DNA of 64,000 nt. Origin: Aralia elata. Lineage: Eukaryota > Streptophyta > Magnoliopsida > Apiales > Araliaceae. Position numbers and translations under genes: made by a program. Of the stretch, positions 31,006 to 43,400 are shown in pieces. Under the pieces are notes generated by a model. That model had not been told where the DNA came from. It saw nothing but the letters and a program-made list of their open reading frames with translations, and searched no databases. Each line of letters opens with the position of its first letter. The first letter of the stretch is position 1. Location of the stretch: assembly GCA_034770075.1 (NCBI GenBank), contig JAVJAP010000351.1, forward strand, positions 496,001 through 560,000. The letters are read 5' to 3'.

Positions 31006-31540
31006 TATCTCTTGTAAATGTATGCATCTGTATAGAAAATGAATGTGCTAGGAAAGTTTTGTAATCAATGTATCATATTTTTCTCGGCCATTAGTGTCTT
31101 TATTTAAATTATCCCATTCAATATCATTTGCAAAATCGCCATTTCCCCCCTCAAGTCTGTCGCATATTCCCAAAGGGATAAGCTATATCCTTGATCCCAA
31201 TATGGATATGAAAGAGAGTGAAAGTGGTACTCCCTCCATTTATTTTTGCCTGACGTTTTAAAAGCAGGCACATAGAATTTAAGACAAAATGAGGGTAATC
31301 GTTGATTTGGTAGTCCTTTTAGGGCTACAATAAATTCCTTCTGACGAATGTTATAGGTTGCAATAAATTTCTTTTTGGTGAAAATTAATATATGGAGTTA
31401 TATACATATTAGCATAAATTCAAGTTTAATTTCTCCATACGTTATGAACTCTTTCAACTTTGTCCATAATGTTAAATTTGCCATAAATTGATTTATTAAA
31501 AGTAAAATTAAAAAGATAATAGAATATGGGAAGGCCAGCA

Positions 31541-31543
<3 letters not shown>
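31006..31543 (+). other. 3' flank of the AHK5-like gene
   Basis: Contains the probable 3'UTR (to about 31100). At 31228-31300 there is a TACTCCCTCCATTTATTTTTG stretch in pieces that resembles the end of a Stowaway-type MITE; the matching right end was not found. The rest is AT-rich. Confidence 0.4.

Positions 31544-31624
<81 letters not shown>
31544..31624. repeat. TA microsatellite, 81 bp
   Basis: A pure TA run. Such runs collapse or expand in assemblies, so the length is uncertain. Confidence 0.9.
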
Positions 31625-31628
<4 letters not shown>

Positions 31629-33157
31629 AATAATAGCACATTTAGTGTCCAAATATTAATTCAATTAATAAAACTGAAAATTTGTGGTTATCAATTTCGT
31701 TTAAAATCGATGACATAGAAGTAACTGTTAGAGATGTTTAATTTATTATGAAAGAATCTATCAATTTGGACTATGTATTTTGTGATAAAATTATATAACT
31801 GCAAGTGCACAGTGTTAAATTGAAAAACTGACAAGTATAGGTCAAATCCATAGAGACTAGATTAATTTTAATGTATCCTTAATATCTATTTTAGGCGAAT
31901 TAGAAATAAAGATTTGAGAATTGATTAACTAACTAAATAATGCAAACTAAAAATTAATAATGAAAATTGGTAATGAGAAAAACTACCTAAGAATCCGAAT
32001 CCACTAAATATTAACACAAACAATAATTTCTTATTTTTAAAATTAATTCCCAAATTATTCCCTCTTCCCTTTAAAAATAATGATTTATATAATTAAAATG
32101 GGTAAACATAAGTTATGAAAAATTCACAAATTAACTATAATTTATCAAAACCTCGCAATCAATATAAGAATCGTATGCAATTTGTGCGAATGAAGGCAAA
32201 AATAATTAGGCACTAATTTCGAAACAGAAAGAAACTATTAATTATGAAATACCTAGTTTCATCATCATCCTAAGTATTTAAAAACTTAGCCAGCCATGGA
32301 AATTAAAATAAAAACAAATAAAATTATTAATACTACTAATTGCATGAAATGAAATAAAACTAAAGAAAAATGATTAACCAAACAAGTAGAGAACTTATAG
32401 TATTTAACTAGAAAAACTAATGTATGTATAAGTAACAAAAAACTAATGCATGTGTTGTTAATGTAAAGTGACGTAAATAATAAAACAAACTAAAGCTATG
32501 GAAATTAAAAACAAACAATAATACTTCAATGAAAAACCAAAGGGAAAGCAAAGATGTATTGATACTTCAATGGGAAATAAAATTGTTGTCTTCCGTCCAA
32601 ACAAAAAAAATAAGAAAATCTCTCTGCTCTTGCGGAAAACAAAGAAAAAGAAAATAAAAAGTGGTACCCCCTCTCTTTAAAACAAGAGACCTATTTATAG
32701 AGAAAATAAATTTTAACCTAATACTAATACATTGAACTTGGTCTTCTTTTTGCTCTTTATCTCTTTTTTTTCAACTTGATTTCAACTTCTTCATGATAAT
32801 CCTCCAAGAGTCCCATGTTATCTTTAAAATTGGATAGTAATCCTTTATTTGCTCCTCAAGATAAATAAGATAAATCTTACAAAACCGAATAAAATGTAAT
32901 AGTTAAATAAAATAAACATATAAAATAATAACTATGGGAATATTAAAATGTATAAAAATTGTGTATATCAAATACCTCCATACCTATCTTTTGCTCGTCC
33001 TTGAGTAAAACAAAAGAAAAAAAAACAAAAACAAAAACTATACTACCTCATTTTCGTAGGAAACACGATTGCACTTAGCATGTGTAACAAGTCTTTAAAC
33101 CTCAAGGTTACCCCAAGTGGACGAGTTGTGTCTCGTGAGGGTTTGCAGTGAATATAC
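31625..33157. other. AT-rich repeat-like DNA, unassigned
   Basis: There is no reading frame. The stretches ACTGCAAGTGCACAGTG (about 31799) and CAAGTATAGGTCAAATCCATAG (about 31834) resemble pieces common in plant dispersed repeats, and a CTTTTGCTCGTCCTTGAGTAAA piece is at about 32989. So it is probably part of an older retroelement, but I found no ends. Confidence 0.35.
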
Positions 33158-33697
33158 TATAACGCCCCCGAATTCGGGCGCTGGCCGCTCGAACAAGGGT
33201 CCGACATTATCTCGTACTTCTTTCGTAACTTAACCAATGATCCCATAATCATATTGGTTGAATTAGTCTATTATAGACTATAAATTATAAATTTCCTTAA
33301 CTTTTTCCCTGGATCTATTCTTGATCTCGATCTCATTCCTTCTACAAGTATCAACTTGTAGTTCATTCGTATATGCATCGGTCAAATTTTTATATGATTT
33401 AGATATTCTATCATTTATAAGCTTTATATGGATCCAAGATTCACAGTACCAGCACTAGAGATAGTTCCCAGATCTGAAGGGGGCTTCCCAATAAAGATAA
33501 ATCGATATTGGTGCGCAATTAGATGACCTAACCTTCATTTCTTAGTCAGAACTTTCAGCGTGCCAAATACCCTCACTTAGATACATAGTCTTATAAATAT
33601 TGTTTATGTTTTAACAATTCTAAGTTTAATCGAAGTAAAGACATGACAAGAATGTGTGAGAAAACATGATAATATTGATATAATATTCGGTTACATA
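33158..33697 (-). repeat. Old Ty3/gypsy LTR (minus strand), distal piece
   Basis: Read on the minus strand it ends in CCCGAATTCGGGGGCGTTA, like the ...GGGGGCGTCACA ends of the other Tekay-type LTRs here, with the last bases changed. It continues at 47460 beyond the Tekay-type insertion. The ACATA duplication (33693-33697 and 47455-47459) marks where it was split. Confidence 0.65.
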
Positions 33698-36600
33698 TGT
33701 AATGTCCAGAAATTTCTAAACATTGTATTGAATTATTTTAATATATGAAATTCGTTTTATTTAATTTTACGAATTTAATTTGGATCCATGTAAGAATTAT
33801 TATTTAATTAAATAATTATATGGTCCAATAATTTTCTTGCATTAGAAAGGGCTCATTAATAGTTTGATTTAAATTAGTGGGCTAACCCTAAGAAATTAAT
33901 TGCAAGAAAATTGGGAAGAAATTAATAAATAAATAATTTTATCACTATCGGATTAAAATAATTCAAATACAAAATTATGGTTAAAATAAATATTTTAAAT
34001 AAATAATTAATTGGTTTAGTTATTTGATTTAGAATATTAGAAATGCAATGTGGTTAATTTAATTGGGTCATTTCTCTTATCGAACCCAAATTTTAAATTG
34101 AGCCCAATATCCTTTTTATTTTCTGTGGGCCGAACCAAGTGAGGCTGGTCAAGTTAAATCATTTGGGCTGAGCCCATCACTTATTTCTTTTACCAGCCGG
34201 GTTATATCATTAGCAAACGGGTCGATCCAATTGATTTGGGGAAAGGTCCAGTCGGTTTAACCGATTGCAACTGGGTCGGTCAATTAATTTGGGGGAAAAA
34301 GGGGATCGCTGGGATTTATTTGGGACAACCAAGCCACAACTTCTCACCCTCAAGTCAGCTATAATCGAGCAACAGAGATAGGATTCGAAGCTCTCAATCA
34401 AGCGGACCTTCGATCGGACGAGACGGAAAGGAGGTGTCGCCAGGCGTGCGCCGGCGACAGCTCGAAGCGAGCTGACAGCACGATGAAGGATCGGCGACTA
34501 CAAGGGGTTGACCAGCGGCTAAATGGGTGTCATCACGGGTGACCGAGCAATAACCAATTGGACCGGAGGACTCGAGGTGACCGGCGATTGACGGATGGAA
34601 GCGTGCGGCTCGAGGCTTGCCGACGATTTTCGCAGTCGGCTAGATGGGGTTGATTTAGACAGTCCACTCCCTCCTACCGCTGGATTTTGGTGGATTAATT
34701 TAGGTAATACCCAATTAAGTGGGTAATCAATTTCCTATAAATTGAGCCCCAAAACCCTAAATTAAGCTGCTAGGATTTCTTTTGTTCTTTGCAATTCGAA
34801 TTAGAAGGAGAGCAGCCACCGAGAGAAGAAGAACAGTGGTTCAATCGAACCCAAGGTATATAATAGTCCAGTGTCTGTGATGATTTTTCTGTTTAGGATG
34901 TTATGTAGATTTTCGTAATTCCTTTCATCTGTACTAGGATTGTGCTGTGTTAAGTCTAGTTGGGAATTCTGGAAATTGCAGAACCTTATGGTTCGGATAG
35001 CATAAACTCTGTTTTGGGGTATTTTGTTTCTTTGTATTGGATTAAATTGTGTATACATTGAAGTTGGTTTGTGGAAAATTCCTTATTGAATTATTGCTGG
35101 TATTGTGATTAGGAAGTATATTGGTTGATATACCCTGTGTTAGGGGATTGTGTTAAATCTTGTTTAGGTTGCACTGCACTGTGTTAATTTTGTGTTGAAC
35201 CCTTGCATATTAAAGAACCTTAAGGTTTTGGTTTTCTGGTGGTGCACTGAGTTTAGGCCAGTGTTAATGTCTTGAAAATGCTTGAATAAAAACTGTGTCT
35301 CATTTGGGGTATACAATGGACTGCTTATACAAAAAATCAAACCTTAGTTTCCTTTTGGGTATGATAATCAGTGTTTAGAAATTATTGTCTATTGTGTTGG
35401 GTAATAATGCTCTTGTTAACTGGTTATGATGACTAACAAAATAAAAATTAACAAATTAATTATTTATTATTTTTCAATAGGTAATAAATAAAGTTAGTAA
35501 ATATTTAATATTTAAATATAAATAAAGTTAATAATTTAATTATTTATTATCCTTAAATAATAAATAAAGCTAATAAATATCTGATTATTGATTAACTACT
35601 ATTAATTAATAACCAAGTATGGATAAAATTAATAGATTAACTATTTTATTATTTATCCTTAGATAATAAACAAAGTTGATTATTGCTTAATTACTATTAA
35701 ATAATAATCGAGTAGGAATTAAGTTAATAATTTAATTATTTGTCAGTAAGTGATAAATAAAGACAACAAATATTTAATTATTACTAATATTAAATAATAA
35801 TTAAATATGAATAAGTTAATAAAATAATTGTTTATTATTGAGTAATGAATAAACCTAATTAGTTATTATTTACTATTAGAAAATAACTAAAGGTAACTCT
35901 TACTCACTAATTAATTATTTATTATTTAATTAAACTTTAAATAATAAATAAATCTAATTAGTTTATTATTTATTAAATAATAACTAAAGATGAGTATTAT
36001 TCACTAATTAATTAATTATTATTTGATTAACATTAAATAATAAATAAACCTAATTAGTTATTATTAAATAATAACTAAAGGTGATTCATACTTGTTAATT
36101 ATCTATAGCCTTAAATAATAAATAAATCTAATTAGTTATTATTTATTATTAAATAATAACTAAAGATAATTCATAGTTACTAATTAATTATTTATTTCTT
36201 TGATTAACTTTAAATAATGAACAAACCTAATTAATCTTAAATAATAATTAAAGACAATTAAAATTTATAATTCGATTATTATTTAATTAATAATTGAATA
36301 ATAAGTGAATATAATTAGTTATTAATTACTATTATTAATAACTAAATTAACGAATTACTATTGAATGAAGATAGAGTTAATAAAATAGAGAGAGTTCAAA
36401 TAGCTCATTAATTAAACAATTATAATTAATTGTTTTAAGGGTTTAATAAATGAATGTTAATTAAGAAAAAGTAGTGTTAATTAATTAAACAATTATAATT
36501 AATTGTTTAAGGGTCTAATAAGTGTTCATTACTTAAGGGATACATGGTTGATTAATTAAACCATCAACCTAGAGATCAATTAAGTGTCCTATAGGATATG

Positions 36601-37747
36601 CAATAGTTTATTAATCTATGTGTGATATGTGAACTACTTAATTGTTAAATAAATAGCATAAGTAAGCGTATCGGCGTACACCTACGCAGTACTAATTAAT
36701 AGACCAACATTATCAATGTTAGGTTTTCAAGGCCAAATAATTAAAGCTAGAGTTATTTGTAGCTGAGCAGACAGACAAGTTCCTAACCCTAAACTTCTTA
36801 CATTATTGCAAGTTCCCTAACTCAAACTCGAGTTATTATTTTCAAAGCATGTTAGTGAATAATTATTGTCGATTATTCACATCTATACTATTTATTGAGA
36901 TTCGCACATTGTGCAATTGAATTCCTATCCTATTATGATTGAACTGTAAATTTAATTAAAGTTCTTTCAAGTATGAATTGTTTATGAGATCGATCTATGC
37001 TATTTGTATCAACTAGATCCAGCATGTCTAAATTGGTTAAGACAATGGTATTTTAAAAGCTGTTCTTATTAAATTGTTGTGGTAAGAACTCTTGGCTGAG
37101 AAAAGGATAAACTTGTTTAAGGCATGATATCAATGCTGGTTATTAAGTGTTTATGCATAAATCACGGGGTATGAGAGGCTGATCCCCTCGATTACCAAAA
37201 CTTTTTAAGAGGTCCAGCTTACATGCTGAGAACCTTGGAAAACGTCCTTGGTTATTTCAAACCACTCAGTAATTGTCATTCAATTATTCGGATATTCAAC
37301 TGTTGTTTACTAATTCATGTTCCTTCACACCCTTATACTGTTGTTGAACATTGAAAGCAAATTTCCTTCTATCATGATATATCTCTTGTGTATATACTTG
37401 CTAAGCAAATTAGTTGCTTACCCTTGCTATAGCATGATCTTTATTTCAGCTAAGGCAGAAACGTCTAGAGGAGACAAAGGAAAGGGGAAGGTGCAGGAAT
37501 AGATGCCCGATAGTGCCTATGTACTAGTTATTATTGAATGTTGTTTGATTAGGTGAACCTTTTATTGTATTAAGGGTACGTTTTATGTTAAGGTTAAAGA
37601 ACCTTGGGACCGGAATTGTAAGACTTTAATTCTATTCGATAAACAATGTATGTTTATTATTCCGCATTTAGTTAGAAAGTATGTTGTTATTGAGAAATCG
37701 TGAGCACCGAATTCGAGGTTAGGAAACCCGGATTTGGGGGTGTCACA
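33698..37747 (+). repeat. 5' LTR of the Tekay-like element, 4050 bp
   Basis: Begins TGTAATGTCCAG and ends GGGGGTGTCACA. It contains a GC-richer block (about 34380-34670), a very AT-rich array (35430-36300) and, near the end, an acceptor-like stretch with a short KAETSRGDKGKGKVQE reading. Confidence 0.95.
35430..36300. repeat. AT-rich degenerate array inside the 5' LTR
   Basis: Modules of about 75-100 bp recur with the core AAATAATAAATAAA(C/T)CTAATTAG followed by TTATTATTTA and AAATAATAACTAAAG, for example starting near 35850, 35948, 36044, 36121 and 36222. The 3' LTR has the same array at about 45130-46010 with small length differences. Confidence 0.7.
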
Positions 37748-37750
37748 GGT

Positions 37751-37763
37751 TGGTATCAGAGCC
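37751..37763 (+). other. Primer binding site of the Tekay-like element
   Basis: TGGTATCAGAGCC, three bases after the 5' LTR, complementary to the 3' end of plant initiator methionine tRNA. Confidence 0.9.
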
Positions 37764-37953
37764 CTAGGTTATAAACATTAGGAATGAGAAACCTAGGATA
37801 TAACCTTAGTAGAAAACTCACATAGAGTATGTAGGTGATGGGTCGGGGAGATTCATAGAGTTCTAGTCGTACCGAATAAAATATCATTTCATTTCATCAA
37901 TGAATATATTTTATTGTGGTACTGATGTTGATCTATTTGTGTGGTGTTGTAGG

Positions 37954-38316
37954 ATGTCGGACGAGAGTCAGGATAGCTGTCCAGTGAACCAGGAGCCCAT
38001 AGAGCCTGATGTGATAGGAGATTTGCTGGCAAGGAACGCCGAGCTAGAGGTTAGGGCTAAACAATTAGAGACGCAGAACCACATCCACCAGATTTCTGAA
38101 CAGCAGTACAAGGATGCTGCTTACCAGGCCCAGGCTGAGTTAGCCGAGTTGCGAGGGAGGCTGCTGCTAAGGGAGCTGCAGTTAGGACAATTGAAGGATG
38201 AGGTAAAGGCTAAGGATGCGAAGATAGTTGAATTGGAGCGAGCCTTAGACATTGTCTGGATGCAGTTCGATGCCAGATGGATGGATCTGCCCTCCAGTAG
38301 CGAGAGCAAGCGTTGA
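37954..38316 (+). CDS. Extra leader reading frame, predicted coiled-coil protein
   Basis: The frame of 120 codons begins MSDESQDSCPVNQEP at 37954 (an open start at 37900 is in the same frame). It ends SSSESKR, well before gag at about 38834. Residues about 25-110 are heptad-like and rich in Leu, Glu, Ala, Lys and Arg (RNAELEVRAKQLETQ; AELAELRGRLLLRELQLGQL), so a long coiled coil is likely. The bases just before the ATG, TGGTGTTGTAG, look like a splice acceptor, so it might be made from a spliced RNA. I do not recognise it as a standard Ty3/gypsy product. It is intact, unlike gag-pol. Function unknown. Confidence 0.55.
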   Translation: MSDESQDSCPVNQEPIEPDVIGDLLARNAELEVRAKQLETQNHIHQISEQQYKDAAYQAQAELAELRGRLLLRELQLGQLKDEVKAKDAKIVELERALDIVWMQFDARWMDLPSSSESKR

Positions 38317-38833
38317 GTTGCATTCACCTTGTGTCCCTTAGAGGATAGTTGGAAGTGGGTGGTTATGCCTTGAGCAGTGTTATTGGTACTACCATTTGGT
38401 TTACTAGAAATTGTATTAACCTCAGCAAGGTGCGAGGTAGTTCGTATGTAGGATGTACTTCCCAATTGTGTAGGTAGGAAAGAATGGTTTAAGTGAATCC
38501 CACCTTTTGTTATATTAAATGGGATGGTAGCAATTATGACAATATGCCTGTGATAAACGTGTAAGACGCTTAAGTCGGTATATGAATATAGATGCATTAT
38601 TATGGTAGGTACTTGAGAATTTTACTTGATATACCATTTATGCAATGATTATGTTAATTCAGTGAGACTGAATCGGTATCTTAGTAACTTAAATCACTAA
38701 TCGGGAAAGCAGAATTTCCGAGGTTGGGTAATCTAAAACTCCCACACAAGAGTCATGTGATTATTATATACATGCTGAATACTTATGTTTTAAGGAAGCC
38801 CGAGTAACGTGTTAGGGTTTGCTTAAACAGATA

Positions 38834-39766
38834 ATGCCGCCCAGACGAATCCTACGAAACCATGGGATCGAAGAGTCAGTTAACAATGTAGAGGAAACTC
38901 CACCAAACCCAATGCAAGATTTTGTGAACATGATGGCAGAAGCCTTGCGGAATCAAACCACTACTACAGGAAACCAGGCAGGCAACCACTTAGCCAATTT
39001 TAAAGACTTCAAGGCAGTAGGGCCTCCGGAGTTTAGAGGAACAACGAACCCGATAGAGGCCCAGTCGTGGATAAAGGAGATTGAAAAGGCCTTTGTCATT
39101 GCTAGAGTCGCTGAGGAGCAGAAGACAGTTTTTGCTACTTACTTAATGAAAGGTGAGGCTAACTTCTGGTGGGAAGCCAATCAGAACAAAGCTGGAACTG
39201 GAGTCGTGGCGTGGGAAGCTTTTAAGACGTTGTTTTTCGAGAATTACTTTCCTGAGAGTACGCAGGCAAAGATGGAGATCAAGTTTCTAGAATTGAAGCA
39301 AGAAAATTTGTCGGTGTCAGAGTACGCTGCAAAATTCAATGAATTGGCTAGATTCGCCCCACATCAGGTGGATACTGAGGTGAGGAAGGCCAGGAGATTC
39401 GAGAATGGATTAAAGCCGTGGATCTACAGCAAGGTAGCGGTTTTGCAAATTACATCGTTCTCAACCTTGTTAGAGAAAGCTCTCATTGTCGAAGGTGGGA
39501 GTGAAGCGGTTTCGAAATATAATCGGGAAAGGAACAAGAAGAAGGTAGAAGGAGGAAATGTGAATGTTAGCAGTGGTGGCGGCAACAGCAGGAAGCGTCA
39601 ATGGAGCAGTGGGGGTAGCAATTCTGAAATGCAGCAAGGGAACACGCAGCAGAAAAGACCGGTATGTGGGAAGTGCGGAAAGGGTCACTCGGGAGAAGTG
39701 CATGAAGGGAAAGATGGTTTGTTATACCTGTGGACAAGAAGGGCATATCTCGCCCAATTGTCCTAA
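38834..39766 (+). pseudogene. Gag of the Tekay-like element, frame lost in the zinc knuckles
   Basis: Begins MPPRRILRNHGIEESV. The capsid part has the retrotransposon-gag block (AQSWIKEIEKAF, YLMKGEANFWWEA, FFENYFP, ELKQENLSVSEYAAKFNELARF). A first Cys-rich motif, CGKCGKGHSGE, follows. At about 39695-39700 the reading leaves the frame that carries the following knuckles CYTCGQEGHISPNC and CFNCGEIGHRSKEC, and then stops at 39766. The frame change may be a mutation; a programmed shift is less likely but not excluded. Confidence 0.85.
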
Positions 39767-42700
39767 GGCGAAGAAGGGAGGTTGCTTCAATTGTGGAGAG
39801 ATAGGACATCGGAGCAAGGAATGTCCCCGAAAAAGAAACATGGATGGCGGAAATGGCAACAGGGGCAACAACTCGAGAACAACCAGTGGAGGACCAGCCC
39901 AGCCAAATAAGCCAACAACAAGGACCTTCAACATGACAGTACAAGATGCTGTGGCATCCAGAGAGGTGGTGTCAGGTATTATTCCAATCAACAACATAGA
40001 TGCCTATGTGCTATTTGATTCGGGAGCTTCATGTTCTTTTGTTTCTGATGAATTTGCTCAAAGATTTAATTTGCCTAGTGAACTGTTAGAACACCCGATG
40101 AATATAGAAGTAGCGAACAAAGAGATTATCCCCGTAAACTACATTTATAAAAATTGTTGTGCTGATGTGAGAGGGTTTAAGCTTAACGTGGACTTGTTGC
40201 CGATTCGTCTTGGAGAATTCGATGTAATCCTGGGGATGGATTGGTTAGCGAGCCACGGGGCGGTCATTGACTGTAAGAAAAAGTGCATACACCTGCAGAC
40301 TCCGGGTAAGTCGAAGGTGGTGTTCTATGGTAGTAAATCGCCGAGACAATCTTGTTGTCTGACGATGATGCAAGCGAAGAGATTGCTTAAAAAGGGTGGT
40401 ATGGGTTATTTGGCTCACGTGGTAGATACTCGACGAGTCGAGGGTGAACTGAGTCAGATACCCGTTGTAAGGGAATTCGCTGATGTCTTCCCAGATGAAC
40501 TTCCGGGACTGCCGCCGGATAGGGAGATAGAATTTGCAATCGACTTGGTACCCGGGACGACACCGATATCTAAGGCGCCTTACCGAATGGCACCAGTAGA
40601 GATGAAAGAACTGATGGTTCAACTGCAGGAACTGTTAGACAGGGGTTATATCAGGCCGAGCGTGTCACCATGGGGAGCGCCAGTTCTGTTCGTAAAGAAG
40701 AAGGATGGCTCGATGAGACTTTGTATCGACTACCGTGAGTTGAACAAAATTACGATTAAGAATAGGTATCCGCTGCCCAGGATAGACGATCTGTTTGATC
40801 AACTCAAGGGAGCGAAATACTTTTCGAAGATCGATTTAAGGACGGGCTATCATCAACTAAGGGTGAGACAGGAGGATATCCCGAAGACGGCATTCAGAAC
40901 TCGTTATGGACATTTTGAGTTTCTGGTTATGTCATTTGGCCTGACAAATGCACCAGCGGCATTTATGGATATGATGAACAGAGTATTCAAGCAGTATTTG
41001 GACAAGTTCGTGGTAGTATTCATCGATGATATCTTGGTGTATTCAGTGTCGGAGGAAGAACATGCTGAACATCTAAGGATTGCCTTGGAGGCATTAAGAA
41101 GGGAGAAACTGTACGCGAAGTTTTCGAAGTGTGAATTTTGGTTGCAGAGGGTGCAGTTTCTTGGACACGTCATTGACAGTAGTGGTGTTTCGGTAGACCC
41201 AGCAAAGGTGGAAGCCATTATCAACTGGGAGCAGCCAAAGACACCAACGGAGATCAGAAGTTTCCTAGGGTTAGCGGGATACTATCGGAGATTCATCCAG
41301 GATTTTTCGAAGATAGCATCACCGTTGACCAATCTAACTAGAAAGACGGTAAAGTTCGTTTGGACGGAGAAGTGCGAGGAGAGTTTCATGGAGCTGAAGA
41401 AGAGACTGAGCCAAGCACCAGTGTTGGCATTACCGGATGACACTGGAGGTTTTGTAGTATATAGTGATGCGTCACACAAGGGCCTTGGTTGTGTACTAAT
41501 GCAACACGGCAGGGTCATAGCGTACGCTTCACGCCAGGTGAAGGACTATGGGAAGGGATACCCGACTCATGATCTGGAGTTAGCAGCAGTAGTGTTCGCC
41601 TTGAAGATTTGGAGGCACTACTTATATGGAGAGAAGTGCGAGATATATACAGATCACAAAAGTCTGAAATATATCTTCACTCAGAAGGAGCTGAATATGA
41701 GGCAGCGCCGATGGTTAGAATTGATCAAGGATTACGATTGTGAGATTCTGTACCATCCAGGCAAAGCAAGTGTAGTAGCGGATGCCCTGAGTAGGAAAGG
41801 CAGAGAGAAATTGATGAGGCTTACAACTCAGGCAGAACTGATAAAGGACTTTGGACGCCTGAAACTGGAGGTTAAGTATCCAATGGAGACGGACGAAAAA
41901 TTGTTCACCGTGACAGTGGGTCCGACTCTACTGGATAAGATAAAGGAGGCTCAAGAATTTGATGAAGAATGCATTGGCATTAAGAAACAACTATCGGAAG
42001 GAAAAACGTTGAAGTTCAAAGTTGACAGCACAGGTCTGCTGAGGTTCGAGGGAAGGATCTGGATACCCTATGTACCAGACTTAAGGGAGGAAATATTGCA
42101 AGAGGCCCATAATACGAGATTTTCGGTACATCCAGGTAGCACCAAGATGTATCAAGATCTTCGTCAACATTATTGGTGGCCGCATTTGAAAGGGGAAGTT
42201 GCAGAATTCGTCAGCCGGTGTTTAACTTGTCAGAGGGTCAAGGCAGAGCACCAACGGCCAAGCGGATTGTTGCAACCCTTAGAGATTCCCGAGTGGAAGT
42301 GGGAGCACATCACTATGGATTTTGTGGTAGGACTCCCGACAACACAAAAGGGTCTAGACGCTATCTGGGTGACCGTAGATCGTTTGACCAAGTCTGCCCA
42401 CTTTCTACCAATCAAGATCAGGTACAAATTGGAACAGTTGGCGAAACTCTACGTGAAGGAGATAGTATCGCGACATGGAGTACCGGTGTCTATTGTATCT
42501 GACAGAGATCCGCGCTTCACGTCAAATTTTTGGAGAAGTCTACAGGAAAGAATGGGAACACAATTGAGAATGAGTACGGCGTATCATCCTCAGACCGATG
42601 GTCAGAGCGAGCGAACAATTCAGACCCTGGAGGACATGCTCCGGGCAGTTGTGATGGACTTAGGTGGCAGCTGGGACGATCATTTGCCCTTGGTAGAGTT

Positions 42701-42791
42701 CGCTTACAACAATAGTTATCACGCTAGCATCGGTATGCCACCGTACGAAGCGTTATGGAAGAAAGTGTCGAACGTCGTTGTGTTGGGATGA
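39700..42791 (+). pseudogene. Pol of the Tekay-like element: protease, RT, RNase H, integrase
   Basis: About 1030 open codons. Zinc knuckles come first, then the protease motif LFDSGASCSF (catalytic Asp at 40017-40019), RT with RLCIDYRELNKITIKN and FIDDIL (41019-41036), RNase H (VYSDASHKGLG, IYTDHKSLKY), and integrase with the HHCC zinc part (HPGSTKMYQDLRQHYWWP, CLTCQR) and core (ITMDFVVGLP, SDRDPRFTS, DGQSERTIQ). It loses frame at about 42755 (after PPYEALW) and stops at 42791. Otherwise all catalytic residues are present, in line with a young element. Confidence 0.92.
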
Positions 42792-43353
42792 AGTTGGTGA
42801 ACGGAGATTGTTGGGACCAGAATTGGTACAACAAACCGTGGAAATCATTAAAGTAATAAGACAGCGGTTAGTAGCAGCTCAGGATCGTCAGAAAAAGTAT
42901 GCCGACTTACATCGTCAGAAGCGGGACTTTGAAGTTGGTAGCTTTGTGTTCTTGAAGGTATCTCCCTGGAAAGGGAAGATCCGCTTTGGAAAGAAGGGCA
43001 AGCTGAGCCCTAGGTTCATAGGACCTTTTGAAATATTAAGGAGAATAGGCGAAGTGGCGTACGAGGTAGCATTACCTCCTGAACTTGAGCACATTCACAA
43101 CGTGTTTCATGTATCAGTGTTGCGTCCGTATAAGCCAGATTACAAGCATGTCATTTCTTATGAGCCAATTCAAGTCGAAAAGGACTTATCGTACGAGGAG
43201 ATTCCTGTCCAAATACTTGATAGAAAGGAGCAAACGCTGAGGAATAAAACCATTCATTCTGTTAAAGTTCTCTGGAGAAATCACGTGGTGGAAGAAGCCA
43301 CGTGGGAACTCGAAGAGAAAATGAGAACGAATTACCCCCAGTTATTCGAGTAA
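42778..43353 (+). pseudogene. Integrase C-terminus with chromodomain-like tail
   Basis: The frame continues pol in another phase: DEVGERRLLGPELVQQTVEI, then the GPY/F part (LSPRFIGPFEILRRIGEVAYEVALP), then DLSYEEIPVQILDRKEQTLR, VKVLWRNHVVEEATWELEE and YPQLFE at the end. The last 50 residues look like a group of chromodomains in plant chromoviruses, which direct integration. It ends 34 bases before the polypurine tract. Confidence 0.88.
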
Positions 43354-43387
43354 CCTTAGATTTAAATTCCGAGGACGGAATTTTTAT

Positions 43388-43400
43388 AAGGGGGAGAGGA
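43388..43400 (+). other. Polypurine tract of the Tekay-like element
   Basis: AAGGGGGAGAGGA directly before the 3' LTR, the expected plus-strand primer. Confidence 0.9.

Noticed and set aside
31228..31300. Complete Stowaway MITE
   Set aside because: Only a left-end-like CTCCCTCC stretch next to TA is visible. No matching right end was found, so it is mentioned only as a resemblance.
31398..31652. Minus-strand frames of alternating Tyr-Ile
   Set aside because: They are translations of the TA microsatellite at 31544-31624, not a protein.
39690..39770. Programmed frameshift between gag and pol in the Tekay-like element
   Set aside because: Plant chromoviruses usually have one continuous gag-pol frame, and the change falls inside the zinc-knuckle coding part rather than at a gag-pol border, so an ordinary mutation is more likely.
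40245..42430. Minus-strand frames within the Tekay-like pol
   Set aside because: They are antisense shadows of the strongly supported plus-strand pol.
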